DNA of 64,000 bases. It comes from Macrolepiota albuminosa (taxonomy: Eukaryota; Basidiomycota; Agaricomycetes; Agaricales; Agaricaceae). The stretch lies in assembly GCA_027475525.1 (NCBI GenBank), contig JAMWFC010000088.1:1767534-1831533 (forward strand). Direction: 5' to 3'. How positions within the stretch are numbered: position 1 is the first letter of the stretch; each line of letters starts with the position of its first letter. Below are positions 35,458 through 47,844 of this stretch, piece by piece. Position numbers and translations under genes: made by a program. The notes below the pieces were generated by a model that had not been told where the DNA came from, searched no databases, and saw only the letters and a program-made list of their open reading frames with translations.

Positions 35458-35901
35458 TTACTACTGTTACCACAGAAGAAACAACTAGGGCAGCGACTAG
35501 CGAAGATCAACAAGTTCTGTCCCAACTCTCTTTGAACTTTATTATCTAGTTGTCTGCCGGCCCTGCTCATGTAAACTGGAAGTTGGGGAGCGATGAGAGG
35601 GACTCTCTTTGAACTTTATTATCTAGTTGTCTGCCGGCCCTGCTCATGTAAACTGGAAGTTGGGGAGCGATGAGAGGGATGTGGTGGTGCAGGTCAGAAC
35701 GTGCCCGATGTGAATATCTTCTCCTCAAGAAATATCAGTGTGGGAGAGTGGGCGAGCTAACATTTGGGCACGTTGCAAACGAATTGTGAGGTTGAACAGG
35801 TACAAGCATTTGACTTGTTCCTTTTTTTTATTGAATAATATGGGTAATCCCCGTACAATTTAATTATTTTTTGAAAATTTTATTTATTTTCCTGACCGAT
35901 A
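35458..35901. other. Short host spacer between Helitron and inverted-repeat transposon
   Basis: No gene is visible. It contains a 77-bp tandem duplication (35525-35601 and 35602-35678). It ends with TA at 35900-35901, the target of the next element. Confidence 0.45.
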
Positions 35902-36756
35902 CAGTGTTCCGGCATTCCTTTTCACACATGATGAATAAAGTTGAATTACAGAATACCACAAAATTTTGGAGACATTCTGAGTATACAGAAAGTTTCTAAA
36001 GTATCTCTACTTTTGACATTTGCAGATGTATTAATTTTAATGTAGAAGTAAGTACCATAAAATAGTTGAATTTTGAAGACATCCCCAAAATGACAAAAAT
36101 GATTCCTTTTCCCAGATGCTAGAAGTAAGTACCATAAAATAGTTGAATTTTGAAGACATCCCCAAAATGATGAAAATGATTCCTTTTCCCAGATGCGTCA
36201 CATGTGACACATTGCGGCCTGGAGTTTAGAATTAGCAGCTCGACAATGTTTGATCTTTTTGACATGTTCTGAGAGTGCACGCCCAGTCATTCTGTTGTAA
36301 GAATGCCAAATCCAGAAAGAAGTGTGTGTCCAAGAGCTCAAAAGGAGGTGAGTTTGTCTGTTGATCATCTTATGCATGAGAGTTGATCAACGTGAATGTC
36401 ACACTGATTCCCTCAATCTCTTCAACTATGTGTTTCTCCTCCATTTCTTATCCATTTGGCTTGTCGTAGTGACTAAAATCATGTAAAAAGATGTCAGCAA
36501 GATAATTAGCTACTTTCAAGGACAGTCTCTGTGCTCTTTGATATACAGATTACAAATTACATCTTTAGATTTGTCATTTTTTGACTTTTCACACCTTGTT
36601 CATCTACTCATTCCATCAAATCGTTGAGGATTGCTCTAAAACTTGTACAGTACATAGTAATAGTGCATATCTAGGTGTTCTGTAACTTTGAAGGCAATCT
36701 GTCAAGAATTGCACATGTTTCTCTATGACTGGAAAAAGGAATACCTGTGGGAAAAG
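35902..36756. mobile_element. Left part of a TA-flanked inverted-repeat DNA transposon
   Basis: The element starts CAGTGTTCCGGCATTCCTTT at 35902, right after TA. The reverse complement of the same sequence, with one mismatch, closes it at 61098-61118, followed by TA. TA target duplication and CAGT ends fit Tc1/mariner-type (pogo-like) transposons. No transposase frame is left, so it is non-autonomous. Subtracting the inserted retrotransposons and the 77-bp duplication at 36043-36196, it is about 0.8 kb long. Confidence 0.65.
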
Positions 36757-36930
36757 TGTCACGGTACACGTGACCACACCCTTACAGTCCCGTAGTTAGT
36801 AGTAGATCTCCATCTTTGTCCATTTCGTTCTTAGGTATGTCATACGGTTACACTATGGTCTCACTAGAATATATTTCGTTCTTAGTGCTATTGACGCGCC
36901 GCCTTGCGAACCGCTAGTCAAAGCCTTATA
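36757..36930 (+). repeat. 5' LTR of chromovirus A
   Basis: 174 bp from TGTCACGG to CCTTATA; the 3' copy ends CCTTACA, giving TG...CA ends. The two copies differ by eye at three sites, all C/T or G/A. The word ATCTTTGTCCA at 36812-36822 is the likely 5' end of the element's RNA, because it pairs with the primer site. Confidence 0.9.
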
Positions 36931-36932
36931 CT

Positions 36933-36943
36933 TGGACAAAGAT
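36933..36943 (+). other. Self-priming primer-binding site of chromovirus A
   Basis: TGGACAAAGAT, two bases after the 5' LTR, is the exact reverse complement of ATCTTTGTCCA at 36812-36822 inside the LTR. Tf1/sushi retrotransposons prime minus-strand synthesis with the first 11 nt of their own RNA folded back on the primer site. The 11-nt match in length and position is what that mechanism predicts. Confidence 0.8.
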
Positions 36944-36974
36944 TCAAACCTTCTAAATTTTTGTTTTCTGCTGC

Positions 36975-38019
36975 ATGCTGATGTTGACTGCGGCGGAACA
37001 TGAGGAGGGGGTCGCGGCTGACCTGATGAGCGAGAGGATTGCCAGCATGGTCTTCCAGGCTATGCAGCCGCAGCTCACGGCGCACATGCAGGTGCAGGAT
37101 GAAGGGCTCACAGTGGCGCTCATCCACATCGCGCAACTAGAGCAGGCGGTCTGGCACCTCGAGCAGGTGGCGCAGGAACAGGATCAGCGACAGGTCCATC
37201 AGCTGTCGCATGCCCCAAGAATTAACCCGCCCGAAGTGTACGATGGGAAATCGAAGCAGCTTGCGGATCAGTTTGCCGAGCAAGTCGAGGCAGCAGCCGA
37301 GTTTGAGGTCTTCAGGAATGAGCGACAGAAGATCGTCTGGGCTCAATCGTATCTGACGGGGTCTGCGTGCCAGTGGTCAGCTGTCATCACGACAGGGCCA
37401 GAGGACCGGGACCTCAACCCACGGAGGTTCAGCTGGGCCGCATGGCTGGTGGACTTCAAGGCGGCGTTCTGTACGTGCGAACAGGCTCAGGATGCCCTGA
37501 ATCGCATTGGGCAACTGCAGCAAGACTCGAGGTCGATCACTGACTACTGCATGGCCTTCTTCGAGTTGAAGGGGAGGTTAGGCCATGCAGATGCGGCGAG
37601 TGACTACATCAAGGACAGATTTTGGAAGGGTCTGAACGCGGCAGCTATAGAGGCATTAGTAAACACGGATTTCCAGATGGCGGAGGAGGCGCGTGACATA
37701 TGATTGCGGTGAGAGAGCAAGCTGGCGGATCTGGCAGCCAGAAAGCGGGGCACGGCACATGCTGGTGCCTTGGCCCCACCAGCTCCATGTGCGGCGCTGC
37801 CAGCTCGTGCTGCACACCCCCCCGTCAGCGGACCCGGACGCAATGGATGTGGATCGCGCGAAAGGCTCACTGTCGATGGCTCGCAAGTGCTACAAGTGCG
37901 GCAAGTTTGGCCACCTCATCGTGCAGTGCCCCGTGTGGGAGGAGTCAATTAAAGCGGCGGTGCACGAGGCGGTGGAGGGTGCTAAGAAGGTAGAGGAACC
38001 TCAGCCGGGTTTTGTGTAG
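36975..38019 (+). pseudogene. Chromovirus A gag (capsid and zinc knuckle)
   Basis: 36975-37703 carries a Retrotrans_gag-type capsid region (KSKQLADQFAEQVEAAAEFE, then WAQSYLTGSACQW and DYCMAFFELKGRLG). The frame is closed by TGA at 37701-37703 and again at 37710-37712, both readable as CGA to TGA changes. After a frame shift in a C run near 37818 the nucleocapsid follows with the knuckle CYKCGKFGHLIVQC (CX2CX4HX4C). The frame ends at 38019. The protein would coat the element's RNA; this copy cannot make it intact. Confidence 0.8.
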
Positions 38020-38069
38020 GATCGTCCCATGCGCTTGCGGCGGGGGCGACCGATCAGGCTCATGTACTT

Positions 38070-40005
38070 ATGGTGTTGAATGACACTGTTTTGCATGGTC
38101 CGGGGGTAGCGAGTGTGAGTGGAAGGTGGCGGGAGGCGGCACAGGTGGCGGTGGTGCATGCGAGGACGCCGAGGTCAGACCATGCGGCGCTCGAGCTGCC
38201 GGTGACGTTGCGTGTGCAGGTCCGGGGCGACGTGCAGGTGATCGACACGAGGGCGATGGTGGATTCAGGCGCTAGTTGTTGCTTCATCAACCAGCGCTTT
38301 GTCACTGAGCAGCAGTTGCCAATGGTGGGAAAGGCGCGGCCTATGCGACTGCGGACAATCGACAATTCAGAGGTCAGGTCGGGGTTGATTACGCGGGAGG
38401 TGCACTTGGTGGTGGTGGTGGGGGAGCATGAGGAGACGGTGGTGTTTGACGTGGCGGATATTGGGGACAATAATCTCATCCTGGGGGTTAACTGGTTGCG
38501 CCAGCACAGCCCTACCATCAACTGGGCACGTTCGTCGATTGATTTTACGTCAACCTTTTGCAGGACTTCTTGCTTGCATGGGGGAAGGACAGCGGCGGCT
38601 AGAGACCCGTCCTGCCAGCAGGGGTCAGCAGAGAGTGCGTTGGTGTGTAAGGTAGCGGAGGCTGCGCCAGTGGTGCCCCGGGTCTGGCAGAAGGTCCTGG
38701 TGGAGCGGTTTCATGGGCTGAAAAGGGCGCGCACGCGGGTTATGTGTTTTCGGCGGAGGCAGAGGGTGGAGGCGGTGCGGGTGGCCAGGACCTGCATTGA
38801 TGAGGCAATCGGGCGGGCAGAAGAGACTGCAGGACTGAGCGAGAGACAGGCAGTTTTCTTGGAGCAGAGGTGGGAGTTGGGGTCAGCGCCGGACGGAGGG
38901 GGACCCTGTCTGGCATCAGGCAAAGCGGCGGCAGGGCGAAGTTTTGCGCAGGAGTTGGCGAAGGAGGCGGCACAGAAGAGTGGGGGCAAGGGAAGGCGGG
39001 TGGAGGAGATGGTGCCGGAGGAGTTCCACGATTTTCTCGACGTGTTCAACAAGCGGAGGTCCAAGCGGCTGCCTCAGCATACCAAGTACAATTTGGGCAT
39101 CGAATTGTTGGATGGGGCTGAGGCTCCTCCGCTGGGCAGGTTGTACCAGTTGGTGCCAGCGGAACTGCGAGCATTACGTGAGTTTATTGACAAAAATCTG
39201 GCTAAGGATTACATACGGCAGTCGCGCGCACCCTGTGGCGCCCCGGTCTTCTTTGTGAAGAAGAAGGACGGTGTTCTACGCTTGGTGGTCAATTTCCAGG
39301 CCTTGAATGTGGTTATGCGGCCAGATGTGTACCCCATTCCATTGACAACGGAGTTACTGGATTGACTAAAGGTGGAGAGGGTCTTTACGACGCTGGACAT
39401 GCGCTGGGGATATTACAACATGCAGATTCGCAAGGGCAATGAGTGGAAGACTTTGTTTTGGATGCGTTACGGCCAGTTCGAGTTCTTGGTCATGCAGTTT
39501 GGGCTATGCAAAGCGCCCGCAGCTTTTCAGCGCATGGTCAATGACTTGTTTCATGACTTGGTTGACGTGTACGTCATCTTGTACTTGGACGATATTATCA
39601 TCTTCTCGGAGGACCCAGAGCAGCATGACGTGCATGTTCGTGAAGTCCTGCGACGTCTGAAGCAGGCAGACCTATTCCTCAAGCCTGAAAAGTGCCGCTT
39701 CAGGACAACGGAGGTGGATTACCTGGGCATGAGGATCTTACCTGGCTGTGTGGGGATGGACCCAGTGAAGGTCAGTGGTATCACCGATTGGCCGACTCCA
39801 CGGAATCTACGGCACGTAAATCAATTCCTGGGTTTCTGCAATTTTTACCGCCGGTTTGTGGAGGACTACGTGACAATTGTGAGACCATTGGAGGATCTGA
39901 AGAAGAAGGGCCGGGCGTGGAGGTGGGGTGCGGTGGAGCAGGGGGCATTCATGGCGCTGAAGATGACATTCGCAACGGCCCCGGTGTTGATGATGCCAGA
40001 TACGG
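38070..40005 (+). pseudogene. Chromovirus A pol, first part: protease and reverse transcriptase
   Basis: The aspartic protease shows ALELPVTLRVQV and MVDSGASCCFIN. RT follows with VFFVKKKDGVLRLVVNFQAL, then TTLDMRWGYYNMQIRKGNEW, QFGLCKAPAAFQRM and the intact active site VILYLDDIII, then WPTPRNLRHVNQFLGFCNFY. TGA at 39363-39365 falls between LTTELLD and LKVERVF where Arg is usual. The frame runs to APVLMMPDT, where Gypsy B begins at 40006; it resumes at 58742. Confidence 0.9.
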
Positions 40006-41203
40006 TGATAGGCTTCTACTTGGACTGAGCGCATCAAGGGACATTATAGGCCAACCAACACTTGACACACTAAAGGCTCTAGTGATAGGCTTCTACTTGG
40101 ACTGAGCGCATCAAGGGACATTATAGGCCAACCAACACTTGACACACTAAAGGCTCTAGCGACCAGCCTTGGGTACAGAGCAGCCCTAGCGCGGGCGCTC
40201 TATGGCAAGACTTATCCATTCATCTCAATCACCAGTATCAGCCCCTCAGCGCACTCCACTCAGTTACTTTGAAGACCAAGAAGACTCAGGACTCATAGCG
40301 CTAGCATAACAGCGGGAGGTGACTCTGACCAAACCCCAATCAGTACTGGAAGGAGTTAGCAATTGGCGCTGTCAATCACCGAGGCACCTCAATCAGAAGT
40401 CTAAAAGAATCAATGACGACGAGACAGGATACACGCAGACCCAACATTTAAATCTATCAAAAGATGGTACAATGTTTAGCGCCGGAATTAGCGCTCACGG
40501 CGTCTGTCGAGGATTCCCCGACCATACCCCGGGATGGCATTGGCCAATTAAATTACATCAAAAAGTGAGCAAACTCGTACCACTTCTAAGTAGTTTTTGA
40601 GTCGCCGTTGGTCGCCGTCACCCATGTGCTGCAGGTTGCCGTTGACAGGTGGCTGTTAGCTACAGTCACAAAGAGAGGCGCTAATTGGTAGCGCCGTCAG
40701 TGGACTTATTTTGGAAATAATGTAGCGCATAGTATAAAAACTAGCTACTTGCCATGTATATCACAACGAATTGTAACCTCTTGAGCACCCAGTTACACTT
40801 AGCATTCAAATCGTGCTAGCGTTGCCTGACTTTGTCACCAAGTTTGGCACTAGCTTCGTCTATCTCGTCTTCGTCGTTTATGGTGCCACCTACGGGCACG
40901 CTACGCTGCGCTATTCGCTTATTTCTCTATAACTTCTCCTAAGCTACGACGCTTACTACTTGCTAGGTAGCACCCAAGGCGCTACCGTCTAGCGCATCGC
41001 CCTATCACCTCTGCTCGAGCACACCGGGACCCTGCCGGGACTCCTCACAAACCAGGCGCTACCGTCTAGCGCATCGCCCTATCACCTCTGCTCGAGCACA
41101 CCGGGACCCTGCCGGGACTCCTCACAAACCCATACGCCAGGCGCTGGAGACGGCGTTGTACTGCGTATACGTCCAGCGCACCCAACCACAGTTGGCGTCA
41201 TCA
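40006..41203 (+). repeat. 5' LTR of Gypsy B (1044 bp after removing two duplications)
   Basis: As given it is 1198 bp. It contains two 77-bp tandem duplications (40005-40158 and 40977-41130); removing one copy of each leaves 1044 bp, exactly the length of the 3' LTR. This agreement is direct evidence that the 77-bp duplications are not in the genome. Confidence 0.9.
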
Positions 41204-41206
41204 TTT

Positions 41207-41224
41207 TGGAGCCCACCGCGAGGG
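41207..41224 (+). other. Primer-binding site of Gypsy B
   Basis: TGGAGCCCACCGCGAGGG starts three bases after the 5' LTR, beginning TGG as for the complement of a tRNA 3' CCA end. Element C has the same start (TGGAGCCCACCGCGAGGG, minus strand, just below 52364). The tRNA is not identified; its 5' end would read about GCCCACC. B thus primes differently from chromovirus A. Confidence 0.6.
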
Positions 41225-41282
41225 GTTCTATTGAGGCAGAATTCCGCCGGAAACTCGAGCCCAGCGACAGCGCCGCCTCCTA

Positions 41283-44111
41283 TTGGAGAGCGCGTTTGAA
41301 CAAACCTTAACTGAGTCACCACACTTACCAGGCGCGCTACCGAGGCAGACTTTAGATCAGGAACTTGAAGCCGCTCCAGATAGCTTGGCTGAAAGCTTCT
41401 TCCCATTTTCCCGACTGTTCGAATACTTAGCAGGTGAAAACCATACACCGCTTACTCCTTTGGAAGAGCTGTCTAGGTCATTATCGCCAGAACCTAGCAA
41501 CTCAGAATTACCCGAGCCAGTACCGACTACAACCACGCTAAGCAAAACTACCACTAGCACTACTATTCCCACCACGACGTCGATGCCAGCTAGTATGGAG
41601 CAGGCAAATACACCACGTATGCCGCCAAGAAACCACTTCTCGTTGCCAAAATGGGACGAGACAAAACCCCGCGAGCTAACACAGTATTTCCGAGAATTGG
41701 AATATTTATTACGCGACTGCTGAGTCACCGACAACACACAAATGAAAGAATACGCCGCCAGATACGTTTCCTACGATACCGCGGAATCCTGGACGGGACT
41801 GGATGAGTTTCAAGGATTAACACGAGAGGCGGTACCAAGGCCGTATACCTACGAGGAATGGAAAAAGGCGATCATTAAACTGTACCCTGGCGCTGAAGAA
41901 TCCACACGCTATACCGTCCTTGAAATCCAGAAACTGATACAGGATACCTTCACAACGGGCATTTATACGCTAGGCACGCTATCTACTTATTATCGAGATT
42001 TCCAGCAAATTGCAAGATGGCTAGTACAGAATGGCAAACTCTACAGGAACGAGGAACGGCGCTTGTTTCAACAAGGCATTCCAACATCACTTTGGACTCG
42101 TATAGCTTGTCGCTTAGAAATTCTTAAGTCCGACCACCATCCTGAGGAACCCTACGATATAGAAGACGTTTTTGAAGCAGGTAAATGGATACTGAAAGGC
42201 ACGGATACTGGCATCCCCTTCCAGCGACCCTCTAGCACTGATAACGGAGGAAAGGCGCCACCTGTTGCGGCGCCAGCACCTAGCGCGACTAACAATCAGG
42301 GAGGTTTTGTCAAGAAGGAGGATCTGGAAAACGCAGTCAACACGGCCGTCGCAAACGTTATGAGCAAATTGGAAACGTTAATCTCGACTAGCCTTAATGC
42401 GCCACGAGGTAATATGCAATCCGGCCCTTGTCACTTCTGTGGTGAGGCAGGACATACGATGACTTGTGGACGCTGTACTATCCTCGAACAATATCTACGC
42501 CAAGGAAGAGCGTGCCGAGGCGCCGACGGGAAAATAGTCCTACCCTCCGGCGCTAACATCCCTCTATATCCTGAGCACCAAACCTTCCAGGGACGAATTG
42601 ATGAATGGCAATAGTCCTACCCTCCGGCGCTAACATCCCTCTATATCCTGAGCACCGAACCTTCCAGGGACGAATTGATGAATGGCACCGACGTAACCCT
42701 GGGAACTTAGCGACGGGCAATCTCAATAGTACGGCCGCAACGGAGGCAGAAACAACTCCACAACAGGCGCTAATCCATGAAGTACTCCAGCTTAACGCTG
42801 TTAGCGAGCGACCGACGTTGTCACAAGAGGAGAGGATCGAGACATTGGAAAGGGAGCTAAAGTCGCTAAAGAATCAGGTTTTCGATGGTGTCGAGATTAA
42901 AAAGAGCAAGCAACCGAGACATTGGAAAGGGAGCTAAAGTCGCTAAAGAATCAGGTTTTCGATGGTGTCGAGATTAAAAAGAGCAAGCAACCATTGAAAG
43001 ACTATAGACCTTCAGGCGCTACGACCGATCCAGCACCTGCAAAGCCTTCGAATTCCAGTATCAACGACGACACACCTGATACGGCCAAAGCACCAGCTAG
43101 CACGGAACCGCCACTACACCCGTATTCAGGACTTGCCGGTAACTACGCTCCGCCTATCAATCAAAACTTTGGGGCGCCAGACAAGCCAGCAGGAGGCTAC
43201 CGACCAACGGCACCAATCTACGACATAGAAAAATCTAAGCAAGTATTTGATCGTATTATGAAAAGTCAAGTCACGATGTCGGTAGGGGAGCTATGCAGTG
43301 TGGCGCCAGATGTCAGGAATCAGATGCGTACAGCGGTAACCCCTCGACGGAACGTAGCTAACAATGTAACGGTGGTGGACGAATGCGACGACGCGCTACC
43401 TGGATTCGCGTACATAACCGAGACGGTCGCGTCGGAAATCAAAGAAGAGGCCGCGCCACCCAAAGAAGCTACGTCCATTGACCCGGTCAAAACTTACCTT
43501 AAGTCGCTAAGATCTAGCAACGATCCCGCCGTCCTCACTGTAGCCCAAGACTCTCACGCGATTCGCTCGATTATGTTGACAGTTGATGGAAAAAGCGAGA
43601 TAGAATCTATCGTGGACAGCGGATCACAGATTATTTCAATGGCTGCCGACGTCGCTAACGAGCTTGGCATCATTTACGACCCGACCATCATTCTTAATAT
43701 GCAAAGCGCTAACGGCACTATTGATCGATCCTTGGCGAGCTTGGCATCATTTACGACCCGACCATCATTCTTAATATGCAAAGCGCTAACGGCACTATTG
43801 ATCGATCCTTGGAAATGGCTCGTAACGTGCCATGCGCTGTTGGCGATCTTACGTTTTACCTTCAAATACACATTCTTAGATCGCCTGCGTATGACTTATT
43901 ATTAGGGAGGCCCTTTGACGTCTTAGCCCGATCAGTAGTCAAGACGACGTCTGAGGACGAAATGACGCTAACTATTAGTGACCCTAACTCGGGCGTCAGA
44001 AGAACGGTACCAACGTTTCCACGGGGGAAATTCCAGAAACCGGGACCGAGAAAGCGACCTTACGTTAGCGACGACCCCTGCGAGTGTTTTCCAGCGCCAT
44101 CGAGGAGATGA
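41283..44111 (+). pseudogene. Gypsy B gag and protease
   Basis: Capsid-type sequence (PRNHFSLPKWDETKPREL, then MKEYAARYVSYDTAESWTGL), knuckle CHFCGEAGHTMTCGRC near 42430, and aspartic protease IVDSGSQIISMAADVANELG near 43610 followed by SPAYDLLLGRPFDVLARS. A TGA at 41721-41723 breaks the capsid; element C has a sense codon there. The other breaks (near 42610, 42915, 43736) are 77-bp duplications. The last knuckle-flanking Arg seen in C (TMTRGRC) is Cys here. The frame ends at 44111, overlapping pol. Confidence 0.8.
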
Positions 44112-46612
44112 GTGATGAGGATCATGGAGATGAAGCGCTTATCTTGGACTATAACCATTGGACTGGGCAAGTAAACTTTATATCACATACCCCTTTAGCC
44201 CATGAAATCTTGAATTCTTCTTCGTCGCTTACTAGCGAAGCGTTATCCTACTTATACCTCACTGCGTCAGATATTACTGAAAACCTTTCAACAGACACTT
44301 ATTTCGTTTCTACTCCTGACTCTAAAGAACCTTTGATATCAGGTTTCGCTAGAAACCATGACTCTATTTATAATATGTTTGCTAACAATAGTACCCCTAA
44401 GCGCAAAGGGGTTCAGATCAAGAAGAAATATAAGCCCGTAGCGCTTAAAACGAAACCGGTAGCGAGCGCCGTACCCGAGGAATTTTGCATCGAAAGAAAA
44501 ATAATAGGCGACCCTTTGGCTACCCTGCCAAAACTCGACCCAAATCCACTACCCTTCGAACCAACGGGACGATTTACAGAAGAACAAAAGGCGCTATTTC
44601 TTAGCGCCCACAATACCGGCTTCCTCTCGACGGAGAAGATAAACGTATTAGTCGACATCATGCAAAAACAGAATGAGGCTTTCGCATGGGAGGACTCAGA
44701 ACGCGGTAAACTTAGAACTGACTTCTTTCCACCAGTGGTTATACCGACAATACCGCACGTGCCCTGGACTGAGCATAACCGACCCATACCCCCGGGCATC
44801 GAAGCCGAAGTCTGCCAAATTATTCGCTCCAAGATAGCGGCAGGTGTATACGAGCCTTCTAATTCGGCCTACCGCTCGAGGTGGTTCTGCGTACTAAAGA
44901 AAAACGGGAAGCTACGTATAGTTCACAGCCTAGAACCGCTAAACAAAGTCACCATTCGTCATTCAGGGGTACCGCCATTTCCCGATCACGTCGCTGAATC
45001 TTTCGCGGGACGAATATGTGGCGCTACCCTGGATTTGTATGTAGGCTATGACGAGCGCTTAATCCATCCTTCCTCTCGCGACTTGACGACATTTCAAACA
45101 CCGTTTGGGGCGCTACGACTAGTCACACTTCCTATGGGATGGACAAACTCGGTACCGATATTTCACGACGATATTACGTTTATCCTACAGCCCGAAATAC
45201 CCCACCATGTGCTCAGCTTCATAGACAACGTAGGAGTTAAAGGCCCGAAGGATTGGCGATTGGTAGATGGCAAGCCCGAAGTTCACCCGGAAAATCCTAA
45301 TATTCGCATGGCGCTATGGGAATTCTTTCAACTGGTTAACCGAGTACTTCAGCGCATGAAGTATTGTGGCGGGACGTTTTCAGGGCACAAGCTCGTTCTT
45401 TGCGCACCGCAGTTTAAAATTTTGGGGCACGTTTGCACGCCAGAAGGCAGGATTCCAGAAAAGAGCCGATTAGCGCTGTTGGAGAAATGGGGGGTCTGTC
45501 ATAACCTCTCGGAAGTTCGCGCGTTCTTGGGCACTGTAGGGGTGCTGCGCATGTTCATACACCATTTTTCTCATCGCGCAAACGCCCTTAATCGCCTAAC
45601 CCGTTCAGGGGTCCCCTTCGAATTCGGACCCGATCAAATCAATGCCCAGAAGGACTTAGTAAAGGCGCTACAGGAAGCGAAACCATTGGTACCCATTGAC
45701 TATACTACCGCCGATCCCGTTATACTTGCTGTTGACACATCATATATCGCCGTTGGCTTCTTTCTATGCCAGTGTGATGGCGCGAACCGAAAAATCAGGT
45801 GCTACAATCGCTTCGGATCGATTACCCTTAATGACCGAGAGTCGCGCTACAGTCAGCCCAAGCTAGAGTTATATGGCTTGTTTCGATCTTTTCAGGCGCT
45901 GCGCATGTACCTCATTGGGGTACGAAATCTCATCGTCGAGGTCGACGCACGATACATCAAAGAAATGCTTCAGAACCCTGATATTCAACCGTCGGCCAGT
46001 ATGAACCGCTGGGTAGTAGCGATATTAATGTTTCACTTCGAGTTAGTACACGTCAGAAGTGCATTCCACGGGCCGGACGGATTATCTAGGCGACCCAGAC
46101 AACCGGAAGATGAAGCGCTAGACGATAGCGACAACGATGTATTTGACGACTGGATTGATCGATTGCATGGTTTCATGCATATCATTCAGCTGCCTATTCC
46201 GGTGCTTCGCAAAGACCAACCAGTTTCAAATTGGCTTCACCCTATTGTTCCGTACCAGCCCCGACCATATCAGGCATCATCAACTTTTTACACGGCCAGT
46301 ATCTATAACGTCGCTAAGCCGTCTAACGATCTAAAGATAGTTGAGGAACCAAGACCCTTGCGAGAAGACAGTCAGAACCTGCCATATTCGGCGGTACCTC
46401 GAAGCGCCAAAGCTAAGTCAGAAGACCAGCACCCTTGCGAGAAGACAGTCAGAACCTGCCATATTCGGCGGTACCTCGAAGCGCCAAAGCTAAGTCAGAA
46501 GACCAGCGAGTGGACCAGGTTAGGAAGTGGCTACAAGATTTGCGATGACCATCAGACCTTACGGATACGGAATACGCCACCTTCATTCGATATGCGACGA
46601 CTTTCTTTATAG
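44084..46612 (+). pseudogene. Gypsy B pol: reverse transcriptase and RNase H
   Basis: The frame is -1 relative to gag-protease and overlaps its end. RT motifs: YRSRWFCVLKKNGKLRIVHS, LDLYVGYDERLIH, LVTLPMGWTNSVPIFHDD, and the active site SFIDNVGVKGP, where the second Asp is Asn (AAC at 45227-45229). RNase H keeps its acidic residues (AVDTSYIAVGFFLCQ, KLELYGLF, VEVDARYIKEML, HGPDGLSRRP). A 77-bp duplication at 46354-46507 shifts the frame; removing it links this frame to the integrase, apart from one TGA at 46546-46548 (CGA to TGA). Confidence 0.88.
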
Positions 46613-47844
46613 TGGAAAACCGACTTTGGCGACGAAATAGAGATGGCGCCCATAAACTAGTAATTAAACCGGATAATCGAGTTAAGATTCTACGCGCTAT
46701 GCATGATGACTTGGGACACCGAGGACTCTATGCGACAAGGGCAAACCTTTTGGAGCGCTTTTGGTGGCCGCAAGTTAGCGCCGATATTGCGTGGTATATT
46801 CGCACTTGTCATCTCTGTCAAATCCAGCAGACACGTCAGGTTCTAATTCCCCCAACAGTAGCGACTCCCACGCCGTTATTCGGAAAAATATATATCGACA
46901 CCATGCACATGCCCAAGTCAGGGCGCTACAAGTATATCATTCAAGGAAGGTGTTCCTTGGTACATTGGCCGGAGTTCCGTATGCTCCAGCGGGAAAATAC
47001 AGACGCTATAGCTAAGTGGCTCTTTGAGGACGTTATCTGCCGATGGGGAGCCCTTCACGAGATCATCACAGACAACGGAGCGCCAATAGTCAAGGCACTC
47101 ACTTATCTTGCCAAGAAATACAACATACAACACATCCGAGTCTCAGGATACAATAAACGTGCTAATGGAATCGTAGAAAGGCCACATTTCGATGTTCGAC
47201 AAGCGCTATTCAAGGCGGTCGACGGTGACGAAAGTCGCTGGAGCGAGGCGACTTATTCGGTCTTCTGGTCGGAGCGGGTTACCGTACGAAAGAGGATGGG
47301 CTGCTCTCCCTACTATGCGGCAACTGGCACCCACCCTTTGCTACCTGCGGACGTGGTGGAAGCGACGTATTTACAACCCCCACCGAACTCAATACTATCC
47401 TCTACCAACATGATCGCTAGGCGCGCTATAGACTTACAACGATGCATGGAGGATCTCGAGCGCTTACACGAGGTAGTATTTCAGGCTAGACGACAAGCTG
47501 CGCTACGATTTGAAACTGAGCATAGCGCCACGATCCGAGACTACAACTTCACAACTGGCGCCCTAGTACTAATGCGCAACTCCAAGATCGAGGTTACCCA
47601 TAACAAAAAGATGCGGCCTCAGTACCTGGGACCCCTAATAGTGGTTTCCCGCAATAGGGGAGGCGCATACGTACTCTGCGAATTGGACGGCTCAGTTTTG
47701 CATCGACCAGTAGCGGCGTTCCGACTCATTCCCTACTTAGCACGTGAACACATTTCATTACCTTTATTGGCGCTGGACATTGACACTGCTAAACTTCGAG
47801 AGCTAGAGGAAACCGAGCTTGTGGACGATGACGAAGTCGCATGA
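46612..47844 (+). CDS. Gypsy B integrase region
   Basis: The zinc-binding HHCC module reads DDLGHRGLYATRANLLERFW ... TCHLCQIQQ. The DDE core reads KIYIDTMHMP, EIITDNGAP and NGIVERPHFDVRQAL, all three acids present. The C-terminal part (GALVLMRNSKIE, MRPQYLGPLIVVSRN) resembles the GPY/F-type integrase tail. No chromodomain. It is the best preserved protein of B, though joined to a damaged pol. Confidence 0.88.
   Translation: MENRLWRRNRDGAHKLVIKPDNRVKILRAMHDDLGHRGLYATRANLLERFWWPQVSADIAWYIRTCHLCQIQQTRQVLIPPTVATPTPLFGKIYIDTMHMPKSGRYKYIIQGRCSLVHWPEFRMLQRENTDAIAKWLFEDVICRWGALHEIITDNGAPIVKALTYLAKKYNIQHIRVSGYNKRANGIVERPHFDVRQALFKAVDGDESRWSEATYSVFWSERVTVRKRMGCSPYYAATGTHPLLPADVVEATYLQPPPNSILSSTNMIARRAIDLQRCMEDLERLHEVVFQARRQAALRFETEHSATIRDYNFTTGALVLMRNSKIEVTHNKKMRPQYLGPLIVVSRNRGGAYVLCELDGSVLHRPVAAFRLIPYLAREHISLPLLALDIDTAKLRELEETELVDDDEVA

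Noticed and set aside
38060..38973. Minus-strand open frames over chromovirus A protease/RT
   Set aside because: Shadows of GC-rich coding sequence on the plus strand; Arg/Ser/Pro-rich without domains.
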